Shown here piece after piece: positions 1-5,743 of a DNA stretch of 9,798 bases; within the stretch, counting starts at the first letter, position 1, and every line of letters starts with the position of its first letter. The notes beneath the pieces are model-generated. The model had not been told where the DNA came from. It saw only the letters and a list, made by a program, of their open reading frames with translations, and made no database searches. This DNA is from an uncultured bacterium (GTDB lineage Bacteria > Patescibacteriota > Patescibacteriia > 2-12-FULL-60-25): NCBI GenBank assembly GCA_937968025.1, contig CALBSL010000166.1, positions 1 through 9,798 of the forward strand, written 5' to 3'. The position numbers and the translations under genes are program-made.

Positions 1-1
1 G

Positions 2-100
2 CGGATCGAGCGGCGTTCTGAACGCAATAAATGGGTCGCCGCAACTGCCATAACGGTGCACGCCCGACTGTCACTCGCTCGTGTCAAATCACAGCGGTGA
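2..100 (+). CDS. possible C-terminal end of a rightward gene (partial)
   Basis: One forward frame is open from the left edge to a TGA at 98-100. It would encode 32 residues rich in Arg, Ala and Val, including the stretch NKWVAATAITVHARLSLARV. I do not recognise it. The main support is position: a strong rightward intrinsic terminator begins eight bases after the stop, so some rightward transcript must end here. A second forward frame, ending with TAA at 50-52, is a possible alternative. The fragment is too short to settle which frame is real. Confidence 0.3.
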   Translation, partial: RIERRSERNKWVAATAITVHARLSLARVKSQR

Positions 101-107
101 GCCACCT

Positions 108-134
108 CATCCCCTCTCCAGGGATGTTTTTTTT
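108..134 (+). terminator. rightward intrinsic terminator
   Basis: CATCCC (108-113) pairs with GGGATG (121-126) around a 7-base loop and is followed by eight T at 127-134, the classic form for the + strand. The T-tract runs into the stop codon of leftward tgt (133-135), so the two genes converge with no spare sequence. Read leftward, the hairpin has no T-tract after it, so it is probably not an efficient terminator for tgt. Confidence 0.8.
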
Positions 135-1266
135 ACAACTTCCCCTCTTCAATCCCCTTCCGAATTTTTTTCATTAACGATAAATAAAACCGTACGTTCC
201 ACATCGAGGCGAGACGCATGCCGAGCATTTCTTGGACGCGGAACAAGTGGCGAACATAGCCAAGTGTGTAGCGCTTCAATTCTTCATCAACGACCTCGGT
301 ATCATCCATGCCAAGATCCTGCAGCAGCGATTCTTCTGAGCCCGCGAACCGCTCGTTGGTGACGTGGATTGTTTCGTAGAAATCGGGTCGTGTGAGGTCA
401 TCGTGTTTGAAACGATACAACTGCCCATGACGGGCATTCCGCGTTGGCAGCACGCAATCAAGCATATCGATCCCACGCTGAACATATCCCACAATTTCAT
501 GTGGTTGCGCTCCGCCCATGAAGTATCGCGGCTGATCTGCCGGCAGGAGCGGAATCGTCGATTCGAGCACCGTGCAGGCTTCTTCGAAAGGTTCACCCAC
601 GGAAAGACCGCCGATAGCGTAGCCATCAAAACCAATCTTCGTGAGCGCTTCGGCGCTCATTTTTCGAAGGTCAACATCCGTTCCTCCTTGTACAATCGCA
701 AACAGCAACGCCCCTGGATTGAACGATCCCTCTTTGAGCTCATGGAATGCCCGCTTCGAACGTTCCGCCCACGCGGTCGTGAGATGAAGTGCATCGATGA
801 GTTCCTGGCGCTCGGCCGGCAACTTTGTGCACACATCAAGTACCATGCAGATATCACTCCCGATCGTGCGCTGAATCTCCATGCACAGCTCCGGGGTGAG
901 CATCATCTTTGCACCGTCGATATGCGATTGAAACTTCACCCCTTCCGGAGAGAGCTTACGTAGTCCCTCCAAGCTAAACACCTGGAACCCCCCAGAATCC
1001 GTCAGAATAGCGCCGTGCCAATCCATGAGTTCATGCAATCCTCCAGCCTTTTTGAGCTCTTCGATACCTGGACGCAACCACAAATGATAGGTATTCGAGA
1101 GAAGAATGGGGCTACCCAATCGCTCAATATCAAACGACGACAACGTCTTCACCGCTCCTTTGGTGGCAATCGGCATGAAAAACGGTGTCTGAAGAACGCC
1201 GTGCGGGGTCACCAATGTTCCGCGACGAGCGGAGGAGATGGCGGAGGTTGATGCGAGGGAAAACAT
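133..1266 (-). CDS. tgt: tRNA-guanine(34) transglycosylase, variant lacking the zinc cysteines
   Basis: 377 residues. TGT exchanges the guanine at the wobble position (34) of GUN tRNAs for a 7-deazaguanine base, a step of queuosine modification. Visible catalytic elements are LTDSGGFQ (Asp90, general acid/base), IVQGG (191-195), GGLSVGE (219-225, with the Val usual in preQ1-using bacterial enzymes) and LDCVLPTRNARHG with the nucleophile Asp270. The end, NVRFYLSLM to KGIEEGKL, matches the family. The usual CxCxxC zinc site after the nucleophile loop is absent: there is no Cys from residue 272 to the end, and an acidic insert around 318-330 lies in its place. His340 (in VRHLF) lies where the fourth ligand is expected. 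I chose the ATG at 1264-1266 over an upstream in-frame start because the family-like sequence begins there and a good -10 box lies 6 bases before it. The tRNA-guanine assignment is firm; the metal state is inferred. Confidence 0.95.
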   Translation of the reverse strand: MFSLASTSAISSARRGTLVTPHGVLQTPFFMPIATKGAVKTLSSFDIERLGSPILLSNTYHLWLRPGIEELKKAGGLHELMDWHGAILTDSGGFQVFSLEGLRKLSPEGVKFQSHIDGAKMMLTPELCMEIQRTIGSDICMVLDVCTKLPAERQELIDALHLTTAWAERSKRAFHELKEGSFNPGALLFAIVQGGTDVDLRKMSAEALTKIGFDGYAIGGLSVGEPFEEACTVLESTIPLLPADQPRYFMGGAQPHEIVGYVQRGIDMLDCVLPTRNARHGQLYRFKHDDLTRPDFYETIHVTNERFAGSEESLLQDLGMDDTEVVDEELKRYTLGYVRHLFRVQEMLGMRLASMWNVRFYLSLMKKIRKGIEEGKL

Positions 1267-1272
1267 GGGCGG

Positions 1273-1301
1273 AATATAGCGCAAACCGCCACGAGTGTCG
1301 A
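1273..1301 (-). promoter_or_regulatory. tgt promoter, predicted leaderless
   Basis: Leftward -35 TCGACA (plus positions 1296-1301) and -10 TATATT (1273-1278) are separated by exactly 17 bases, and each matches consensus at 5 of 6 positions. Only six bases separate the -10 box from the tgt ATG, so transcription should start at or within a base of the A of ATG. No Shine-Dalgarno sequence is present. The promoter sits in the 37-base gap behind the upstream 84-residue gene, so tgt probably has its own promoter. Confidence 0.65.
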
Positions 1302-1303
1302 GG

Positions 1304-1558
1304 CTAGTCCTTCCCCCAACGCCAGCGAGGTGGCTCGCCCTTCCAAGCGGAAATAGCAATCAGCGCCGCCGTAATCACGATGATCGGCAGCGTGACTTCA
1401 AGCAGCGTTTCGCGGGCCGAAAACACCTCGCCCTCTAATCGGCGAAGAATCGCGACAAGAACCGCCACATACACAGCGATAACAGCCCATCCCTCCCACG
1501 TCGCAGGCGTCCAACCCCAGCCATACGTCTTCGCTTTGAACCAGAGATGTTGAGACAT
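1304..1558 (-). CDS. small two-helix membrane protein, conserved hypothetical type
   Basis: 84 residues. An aromatic N-terminus (WFKAKTYGWGWTPATWEGW, residues 6-24) leads into a first membrane helix at about 24-40. A short charged segment RRLEGEV follows, then a second helix at about 55-71, then a cytosolic-type end KGEPPRWRWG. From memory, small proteins with the same KxYGWGWTPxxWxGW start and a P-R-W-R-W-G end recur as unnamed proteins in several bacterial groups including CPR; I cannot name a function. The last five Arg/Lys-rich residues suggest the C-terminus stays inside. It lies 37 bases upstream of tgt on the same strand and may be partly co-transcribed with it. Confidence 0.8.
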   Translation of the reverse strand: MSQHLWFKAKTYGWGWTPATWEGWAVIAVYVAVLVAILRRLEGEVFSARETLLEVTLPIIVITAALIAISAWKGEPPRWRWGKD

Positions 1559-1570
1559 AGATCTGACTTC

Positions 1571-1576
1571 ATCCTA
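1571..1576 (-). promoter_or_regulatory. candidate -10 box of the 84-residue membrane protein gene
   Basis: Leftward TAGGAT lies 12 bases before the ATG, inside the 10-mer CAGTAGGATG. The same 10-mer occurs once more in the window, at the same kind of position before ung (plus 3845-3854). No good -35 is visible at 17 bases. A start about 7 bases downstream would leave a leader of only about 6 bases. No Shine-Dalgarno sequence is in range. Confidence 0.35.
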
Positions 1577-1611
1577 CTGCGGATGTTTGGTGGATACCAG
1601 GCATTCGGCCG

Positions 1612-1633
1612 TCTACTAGACATCTACTAGACA
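1612..1633. repeat. tandem 11-bp repeat with palindromic units, possible operator
   Basis: TCTACTAGACA occurs twice head to tail (1612-1622 and 1623-1633). Read one base earlier, 1611-1621 is a perfect palindrome, GTCTA-C-TAGAC, and 1622-1632 is the same with one mismatch. Two dyad sites one helical turn apart, between a leftward and a rightward promoter, suggest a regulator binding both; that is inference. Confidence 0.4.
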
Positions 1634-1678
1634 CTTACGTACCAAAAAGCAAGTTTTTCCCTTAATTGAGCGATTTTC

Positions 1679-1707
1679 TTGACAATTATCTGATTTCATG
1701 CCAAGAT
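1679..1707 (+). promoter_or_regulatory. DEAD-box helicase promoter
   Basis: A perfect -35 TTGACA (1679-1684) is followed after 17 bases by CAAGAT (1702-1707), a weak -10 that is preceded by TG at 1699-1700 as in extended -10 promoters. Transcription would start near 1714 and leave a leader of nearly 80 bases. This contrasts with the very short leaders predicted for other genes here. Confidence 0.55.
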
Positions 1708-1724
1708 GGTGTACTTATTCAAGC

Positions 1725-1777
1725 TAGGGCTTACACCCTTTCCCGGGTCTCTTACCTGAGAAAAGGCGTAAGTCCTA
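1725..1777 (+). promoter_or_regulatory. long hairpin in the helicase mRNA leader
   Basis: TAGGGCTTAC (1725-1734) pairs with GTAAGTCCTA (1768-1777) over ten pairs with one G-U. Inside it, CCTTT (1737-1741) pairs with AAAGG (1762-1766) and TCTC (1748-1751) with GAGA (1758-1761) around a TTACCT loop, with CCCGGG as a side bulge. No T-tract follows, so it is not a terminator. It ends 14 bases before the start codon. It could be a target for feedback by the helicase or a temperature-sensitive element; neither is shown. Confidence 0.55.
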
Positions 1778-1791
1778 CTCGTTAGTTCTCA

Positions 1792-3138
1792 ATGTCAACC
1801 ACTGTCAACGAGTTTGCAGGCCTTCAGCTTGCGGAAAAACTCGTCGGTATTCTCGACTCGCTCGGATACCGCACCCCAACCCCTATTCAAGCCCAAGCCA
1901 TCCCTGTCGTCCTCAAAGGCGACGATGTGCTCGGCATCGCCCAAACCGGGACCGGCAAAACTTTTGCTTTCGGCCTTCCCATGCTTCAACGCATTGCGCG
2001 TGAAGGTGGTTCCGGACTTGTTCTCGCGCCTACGCGTGAACTCGCCATCCAAATTCAAGAATCGCTCATGAAGGTTGGTTCGCAGCTCCGTCTTCGAACC
2101 GCCTTGTTGATCGGCGGCGCTCCGATGGATCGTCAACGACGCGACATCCAAGCGAAGCCACACGTGATCATTGCAACCCCTGGCCGCTTGGTGGATCACC
2201 TTGAGCAGCGCACCATCAGCCTATCCTCGATCTCTGTGTTCGTGCTCGATGAAGCCGACCGCATGCTCGACATGGGCTTCAAACCTCAGCTCGACAAGAT
2301 CGTCTCCAAGGTGCCAGCGCAACGACAAACCCTGTTGTTCTCAGCCACCATGCCGCCGGACATTCTCAAGATCGCTCATGCCTGGATGAAAACACCGGTG
2401 CATATCGAGATTGCGCGCGCCGGAACCACGGCTGACACGATTCAGCAGCAAGGCTACTTCGTGACGAAAGATCAGAAGATCGCTCTCCTTCACACCCTGC
2501 TTACCCAGCGCGATGAAAAGAGCGTGCTCGTCTTCTCCCGTACCAAGCACGGAGCAAAAAAGCTCGCCGCGACTCTTCGCGCCGGTGGCCACACCGCCGT
2601 AGAAATCCATGCGAACCGCACGCTCGCCCAGCGCCGTGCTGCTCTTGATGGATTCAAGAAAGGTTCGTATCGCGTTCTCGTAGCAACAGATATCGCTGCT
2701 CGTGGGATCGATGTGCAAGGCATTGGACTCGTGGTCAACTTTGACCTTCCAGATGCTCTCGATGACTACGTGCACCGCATCGGTCGTACGGGTCGCGCCG
2801 GTCGCAAGGGAAACGCCATCTCGTTCATCCTTCCTGATCAACGCCGCGACGTGCAATCCATCGAACGTCTCACCAAGGCCCGCATCGATGTTCTCGCGCT
2901 CCCTGAACTCTTGCCAACCCCCGTGGTGAAGCATGCGATCGGAGACAGTTTCGAAGATCGTGAACCGCGTCGCTTCGGTAGCTCGAGCCGCTCTCGCAGT
3001 CATGCGAGCTTCGGTCAGCGCTCCCCGTATTCGGCCGCCCGCGCCGCATCGCCAGAGATGCAATCCCGTGGAGATCACCGTCCGGCTGCTCGCCCAGCGA
3101 GCGGCGGACCACGACGACGTCCACGCGTGTACTTTTAA
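1792..3138 (+). CDS. DEAD-box ATP-dependent RNA helicase, RhlE-like
   Basis: 448 residues with the full motif set: Q motif region [14 protein letters not shown] (25-38), motif I AQTGTGKT (50-57), Ia PTRELA (80-85), Ib TPGR (129-132), II DEAD (153-156), III SAT (184-186), IV VFSRTKH (247-253), [11 protein letters not shown] (298-307) and [13 protein letters not shown] (328-338). The two RecA-like domains end near residue 370. A disordered tail rich in Arg, Ser and Pro (about 391-448, ending RRRPRVYF) follows, as in RhlE-type helicases, where such tails bind RNA. The expected role is ATP-driven unwinding of RNA duplexes in ribosome assembly or mRNA turnover. The start is the first ATG before the conserved region. 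No Shine-Dalgarno sequence precedes it, but a long hairpin does. The gene converges on ung. The family is certain; the RhlE subgroup is likely. Confidence 0.95.
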   Translation: MSTTVNEFAGLQLAEKLVGILDSLGYRTPTPIQAQAIPVVLKGDDVLGIAQTGTGKTFAFGLPMLQRIAREGGSGLVLAPTRELAIQIQESLMKVGSQLRLRTALLIGGAPMDRQRRDIQAKPHVIIATPGRLVDHLEQRTISLSSISVFVLDEADRMLDMGFKPQLDKIVSKVPAQRQTLLFSATMPPDILKIAHAWMKTPVHIEIARAGTTADTIQQQGYFVTKDQKIALLHTLLTQRDEKSVLVFSRTKHGAKKLAATLRAGGHTAVEIHANRTLAQRRAALDGFKKGSYRVLVATDIAARGIDVQGIGLVVNFDLPDALDDYVHRIGRTGRAGRKGNAISFILPDQRRDVQSIERLTKARIDVLALPELLPTPVVKHAIGDSFEDREPRRFGSSSRSRSHASFGQRSPYSAARAASPEMQSRGDHRPAARPASGGPRRRPRVYF

Positions 3139-3165
3139 AAAAACGAGGCTTTATGCCTCGTTTTT
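3137..3165. terminator. shared bidirectional terminator between helicase and ung
   Basis: ACGAGGC (3143-3149) and GCCTCGT (3155-3161) form a 7-bp stem with loop TTTAT. A-rich sequence (3137-3143) lies on the left and T-rich (3161-3165) on the right, so it works in both directions. The last four codons of ung and its stop (3151-3153) lie inside the hairpin and T-tract, and the helicase TAA abuts the other side. Confidence 0.85.
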
Positions 3166-3837
3166 GTATTCCCGTCCCCACCGAATCGGCTCAATCCCCT
3201 GCTCTTCAAGATACGCATTCGTCTTCGAGAACGGCTTGGATCCGAAGAATCCCGCCGAAGCTGAGTAGGGCGACGGATGTGCCGACTTCAGCACCAAATG
3301 CTTCGCCGTATCAATCAACACCTCTTTTTGTTGCGCATACTTCCCCCACAGAATGAAGACGAGATGCTCGTGCGTATCAGCCAGCGTGCGTATCACGGCA
3401 TCCGTAAACTCTTCCCAGCCTTTTCCTTGATGAGACCCTGGCTTCCCCGCTTCAACCGTGAGCGTCGCATTGAGGAGAAGCACGCCCTGTTCTGCCCACT
3501 CGCTCAGATCCCCATGCGGCGGCGAATCGATCCCAAGATCGCTTTTCAGCTCCTTCATGATGTTCTGTAAGGAGGGTGGTATCCGCGTGCCCTTCTCAAC
3601 CGAAAACGAAAGCCCATGCGCCTGGCCTTTGCCATGGTACGGATCCTGTCCAAGAATCACCACTTTCACACGATCAACAGGACAGAGATCGAATGCTCGA
3701 AACACGTGCGCAGGCAAGGGATACACCGTCTGCTCCAGATAGGCCTGCCGAACGCGATCGGTGAGCTGCTGAAAATACGGCTTTTCAAATTCACTCGCGA
3801 GGAACGCCGCCCACGAGGGCTCTATACGAACGGACAT
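3151..3837 (-). CDS. ung: uracil-DNA glycosylase, family 1
   Basis: 228 residues, the normal length for the family. The enzyme removes uracil from DNA, arising by cytosine deamination or misincorporation, as the first step of base-excision repair. Motifs are GQDPYH (63-68, water-activating Asp65) followed by GKGQAHGLSFSV, LLNATLTVE (121-129, uracil-contacting Asn123), GWEEFTD (140-146) and the Leu-intercalation loop HPSPYSA (187-193, His187). No signal or added domain is seen. The ATG at 3835-3837 is supported by a -10-like box 8 bases upstream and by homologous sequence starting soon after it. No Shine-Dalgarno sequence is present. The 3' end is buried in the terminator shared with the helicase. 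Confidence 0.97.
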   Translation of the reverse strand: MSVRIEPSWAAFLASEFEKPYFQQLTDRVRQAYLEQTVYPLPAHVFRAFDLCPVDRVKVVILGQDPYHGKGQAHGLSFSVEKGTRIPPSLQNIMKELKSDLGIDSPPHGDLSEWAEQGVLLLNATLTVEAGKPGSHQGKGWEEFTDAVIRTLADTHEHLVFILWGKYAQQKEVLIDTAKHLVLKSAHPSPYSASAGFFGSKPFSKTNAYLEEQGIEPIRWGREYKNEA

Positions 3838-3845
3838 ATGCCGGC

Positions 3846-3874
3846 ATCCTACTGAACCGGCGGGAGAAAAACAA
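3846..3874 (-). promoter_or_regulatory. candidate ung promoter with a near-zero leader
   Basis: Leftward -10 TAGGAT (3846-3851) is 17 bases from a weak -35 TTGTTT (3869-3874) that overlaps the T-tract of the preceding terminator. Eight bases separate the -10 from the ATG, so the leader would be about 2 bases. A perfect 10-bp palindrome ATGCCGGCAT (3838-3847) touches both the -10 box and the start codon and could hold an operator. Confidence 0.45.
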
Positions 3875-3897
3875 AAAAGCCTCCGACAAACGGAGGC
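3871..3897 (-). terminator. terminator of the Asp-rich protein gene
   Basis: Leftward stem GCCTCCG/CGGAGGC (3879-3885 and 3891-3897), 7 bp with a 5-base loop, followed on the leftward transcript by TTTTTTG and a further run of T. It starts 8 bases after the stop codon at 3906-3908. Confidence 0.85.
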
Positions 3898-3905
3898 GAG
3901 AGGCC

Positions 3906-5036
3906 CTACGGAACCCGGAAACGAACGCAGCCAGTGTCAGAGAAGCCCTGCTCTTCGCAGTTGGCCACACTGAGCAGCTCGTAGGCGGGCGCCGAACCGG
4001 CATCAGGACGGGTGATCGTCGACAGGTAGGGGTAGACGATTCCGAGCCAACGCACTTCCCAGTGACGATCCCAATTGCTGGGACACGCTCGTCCGACACG
4101 ATTCCCGCACCCCTCGTTCGGCAGAGCCAGAGCCACGAACGTGGCACGACGCTGATCGGGCGAGAGTCGAATGATCGTGGAGGTCACGTACATGCCCACC
4201 CGCGAATCACGAACCACCGAGAGGTCAACTCTCTGCCAGCGCCCATCCACGAAGAACGAGGCGCCGATGAGAGTGACGGGTGGCAGCCCGAAGGGCACGT
4301 TGTTCTCGCCGTCTTGGCTGTGGTATTCCACCACGAAGTCCGGGATGACCGGGACATCGGGAGGAGTCACGACATCGACAATATCCACCGCAGGCGGCAC
4401 ATCGACGACATCAGGCAGCGAGACCACGTCCGGCCGATCGCTCAGCACGACCACGTCGGGCATCATGACGACGTCCATCGTGGGCGGCACATCCGGACGA
4501 TCGATCGGCGCCGAAGCGTCGACCACGTCCGTCGAGGGGATGACATCCGGCATCGTGACGATGTCGGGCGCCGTGACGATGTCAGGCATCGTGATGACGT
4601 CTGGCGTCACGATCACATCCATGGCGACCGTCGCGTCGACCACGTCCTCCGCCGGCACGATGTCCGGGAGCGGCGTGACCACGTCAGGCGTTGCGAGGTC
4701 CGGGAAGATGAGGACGATGTCGACCGCCCCATCTTCGACGTCCGACGCATCGGCTGCGTCGCTGTTCGAGATGGCTCCATCGACCATGTCCGCGACGTTT
4801 CCGTCCGACACGTCGAGCTGATCGACGAACGAAGCGTCCGCGAAGACCACCTCGTCCTGAACGACGTCGCCCCCATCAGGAACATCGTCGAGCATCGCTC
4901 CGTCGGGGACATCGTTCGTCACCGAGGAAGCACTGAGTCCGTAGAAGGGGTTTCCCTCCACCCCGCAGCGCTCGAGACCGAGCGCAAAGGCGCCCATCAC
5001 CATCACCGTCTGAAACCATCGAGAAAACCGTCGCAT
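3906..5036 (-). CDS. exported Asp/Val/Pro-rich repeat protein with a four-cysteine C-terminal domain
   Basis: 376 residues, function not recognised. Residues 1-23 look like an export signal: basic MRRFSRWF, then hydrophobic VMVMGAFALGL. Cys24 in LERC does not fit a standard lipobox. Residues about 40-232 are very acidic and low in complexity, first DG/DV spacers, then imperfect six-residue units of the type T-x-P-D-x-V. The C-terminal part (about 233-376) is folded-looking, with a YHSQDGENN start and Cys310, Cys318, Cys360 and Cys370, which could form two disulfides. The layout suggests an extended stalk presenting a small globular domain outside the cell; acidic repeats might also bind calcium. 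The start has a good GGGAGG ribosome-binding site 6 bases upstream. The gene has its own promoter and terminator, and is G+C-rich compared with ung. Similar Asp/Val-rich lipoproteins are known in myxobacteria-like groups. Confidence 0.8.
   Translation of the reverse strand: MRRFSRWFQTVMVMGAFALGLERCGVEGNPFYGLSASSVTNDVPDGAMLDDVPDGGDVVQDEVVFADASFVDQLDVSDGNVADMVDGAISNSDAADASDVEDGAVDIVLIFPDLATPDVVTPLPDIVPAEDVVDATVAMDVIVTPDVITMPDIVTAPDIVTMPDVIPSTDVVDASAPIDRPDVPPTMDVVMMPDVVVLSDRPDVVSLPDVVDVPPAVDIVDVVTPPDVPVIPDFVVEYHSQDGENNVPFGLPPVTLIGASFFVDGRWQRVDLSVVRDSRVGMYVTSTIIRLSPDQRRATFVALALPNEGCGNRVGRACPSNWDRHWEVRWLGIVYPYLSTITRPDAGSAPAYELLSVANCEEQGFSDTGCVRFRVP
4549..4620. repeat. four 18-bp tandem units inside the Asp-rich gene
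   Basis: Units begin at 4549, 4567, 4585 and 4603. The first two differ at only a few positions (GGCATCGTGACGATGTCG and GGCGCCGTGACGATGTCA) and the later two have diverged. They encode successive TxPDxV hexapeptides. Such near-identical units can expand or contract by slippage or recombination. Confidence 0.7.
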
Positions 5037-5042
5037 GAGATG

Positions 5043-5048
5043 CCTCCC
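5043..5048 (-). promoter_or_regulatory. Shine-Dalgarno site of the Asp-rich protein gene
   Basis: Leftward GGGAGG lies 6 bases before the ATG at 5034-5036. It fixes the start and is one of the few clear ribosome-binding sites in the window. Confidence 0.75.
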
Positions 5049-5102
5049 TGCTTGAGAAAGAACACTCTTCTGGCACGCCGAAGCAGCGCCAAAGAATGGC
5101 TT

Positions 5103-5131
5103 AGTATGGCCTATTTTTCACCGTCCGTCAA
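5103..5131 (-). promoter_or_regulatory. promoter of the Asp-rich protein gene
   Basis: Leftward -35 TTGACG (5126-5131, 5 of 6) and -10 CATACT (5103-5108, 4 of 6) with a 17-base spacer. The -35 box overlaps the TGA of the upstream 188-residue gene. The predicted leader is about 60 bases and contains a small GC-rich hairpin near 5077-5096 as well as the ribosome-binding site. Confidence 0.6.
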
Positions 5132-5694
5132 GAGAGATCCCGCTCGTTACCCACAGAAACCGTCGGATCATCCAGTTTTTTGGCGATTTTTCGCGATTGG
5201 ATCCCTAGTTCTCGGAGCATTTCGCGAACTTCTTTAATGCTTCTCGCCTGTTCTAGCGGCTTCTCTACATGCTCCCCATCGGCGGCGGCACGGGCGGCGG
5301 CCACTCGTGATCCGATGCTCGCCGTCTTGCCAAACGTTGCAGCGCTGGGCCGGAGGGTCCCCGTGGCTCGATACGATTCGTCTTGTAGCGCACGCTTCGA
5401 ACTCTGCTGCAGCAGCTGGCCGGCATTCATCGTTTCGTGCGTAGCACCCATGGATTGCAACGCTTTCACCGCTCCTCCGAGATGCCGCGTGCCTGTTTGT
5501 ACCTCCCCGCTCAAGACCTGGGCGAGCTTGCGGGCCGTCATTCCCCCGCGAAACCCTTGGGAGCGGAGCGCCGCCTTCAGCGCATCTTGATCAAGTCGCT
5601 GGAGTTTGCGCTGAATCACTTGCGGATTGGACGTGCCAAACACCCGTTTCCCAACGGTTGATCCAACACTGGCGCGAGACGGAAGAAGAGGCAT
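5128..5694 (-). CDS. unrecognised 188-residue basic soluble protein
   Basis: I do not recognise this protein. It has no signal peptide or membrane helix and is rich in Arg, Lys, Ala and Gln. The N-terminal third (about 15-60) looks like a small helical unit, with NPQVIQRKLQRLDQDALKAA followed by FRGGMTARKLAQVLSG. Alanine-rich middle segments follow (about 115-145, RVAAARAAADGEH). A last helical stretch, SIKEVREMLRELGIQSRKIA, suggests coiled-coil or nucleic-acid binding; this is only an impression. An ATG nine codons upstream would add hydrophobic residues MFLVIYWGC. I prefer the start at 5692-5694 because a strong extended -10 box lies 8 bases before it and would overlap the longer reading. 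It lies downstream of prfA but behind the prfA terminator. Confidence 0.75.
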   Translation of the reverse strand: MPLLPSRASVGSTVGKRVFGTSNPQVIQRKLQRLDQDALKAALRSQGFRGGMTARKLAQVLSGEVQTGTRHLGGAVKALQSMGATHETMNAGQLLQQSSKRALQDESYRATGTLRPSAATFGKTASIGSRVAAARAAADGEHVEKPLEQARSIKEVREMLRELGIQSRKIAKKLDDPTVSVGNERDLS

Positions 5695-5702
5695 ACAGCC
5701 CC

Positions 5703-5711
5703 AGTATATCA
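5703..5711 (-). promoter_or_regulatory. extended -10 promoter of the 188-residue gene
   Basis: Leftward TGATATACT is a TGn extended -10 with TATACT (5703-5708) matching consensus at 5 of 6. Its end is 8 bases from the ATG, giving a leader of about 2 bases. No -35 match is evident, as expected for extended -10 promoters. It decides the start codon. Confidence 0.6.
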
Positions 5712-5713
5712 CG

Positions 5714-5743
5714 AGAAACAAAGAACCGAGCGTTCGCTCGGTT
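5714..5743 (-). terminator. prfA terminator
   Basis: AACCGAGCG (5724-5732) and CGCTCGGTT (5735-5743) are perfect complements. The leftward transcript then reads CTTTGTTTC. The stem includes two bases of the prfA stop codon (5742-5744). Confidence 0.75.

Noticed and set aside
364..963. Rightward 199-codon open frame opposite tgt
   Set aside because: It is antisense to the TGT catalytic core, with no family-like sequence.
1725..1777. Helicase leader hairpin as a terminator or attenuator
   Set aside because: No T-tract follows the stem, and no leader peptide is evident.
2341..3078. Leftward open frame of 245 codons opposite the helicase
   Set aside because: The helicase motifs are complete on the + strand, and this frame has no recognisable protein or initiation signal.
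4549..4620. Possible CRISPR-like repeat array
   Set aside because: The units are 18 bp, in frame and contiguous with no spacers, and encode a hexapeptide; they are a coding repeat.
5013..5036. Classic lipoprotein signal on the Asp-rich protein
   Set aside because: The residues before Cys24 are L-E-R, and charged residues at -1 and -2 do not fit a lipobox. Export is still likely.
4062..5237. Long + strand open frames (391 and 216 codons) opposite the Asp-rich gene, one rich in Thr, Ser and Gly
   Set aside because: They mirror the GTC/GAC-rich codons of the leftward gene, which alone has a signal-like start, ribosome-binding site, promoter and terminator.
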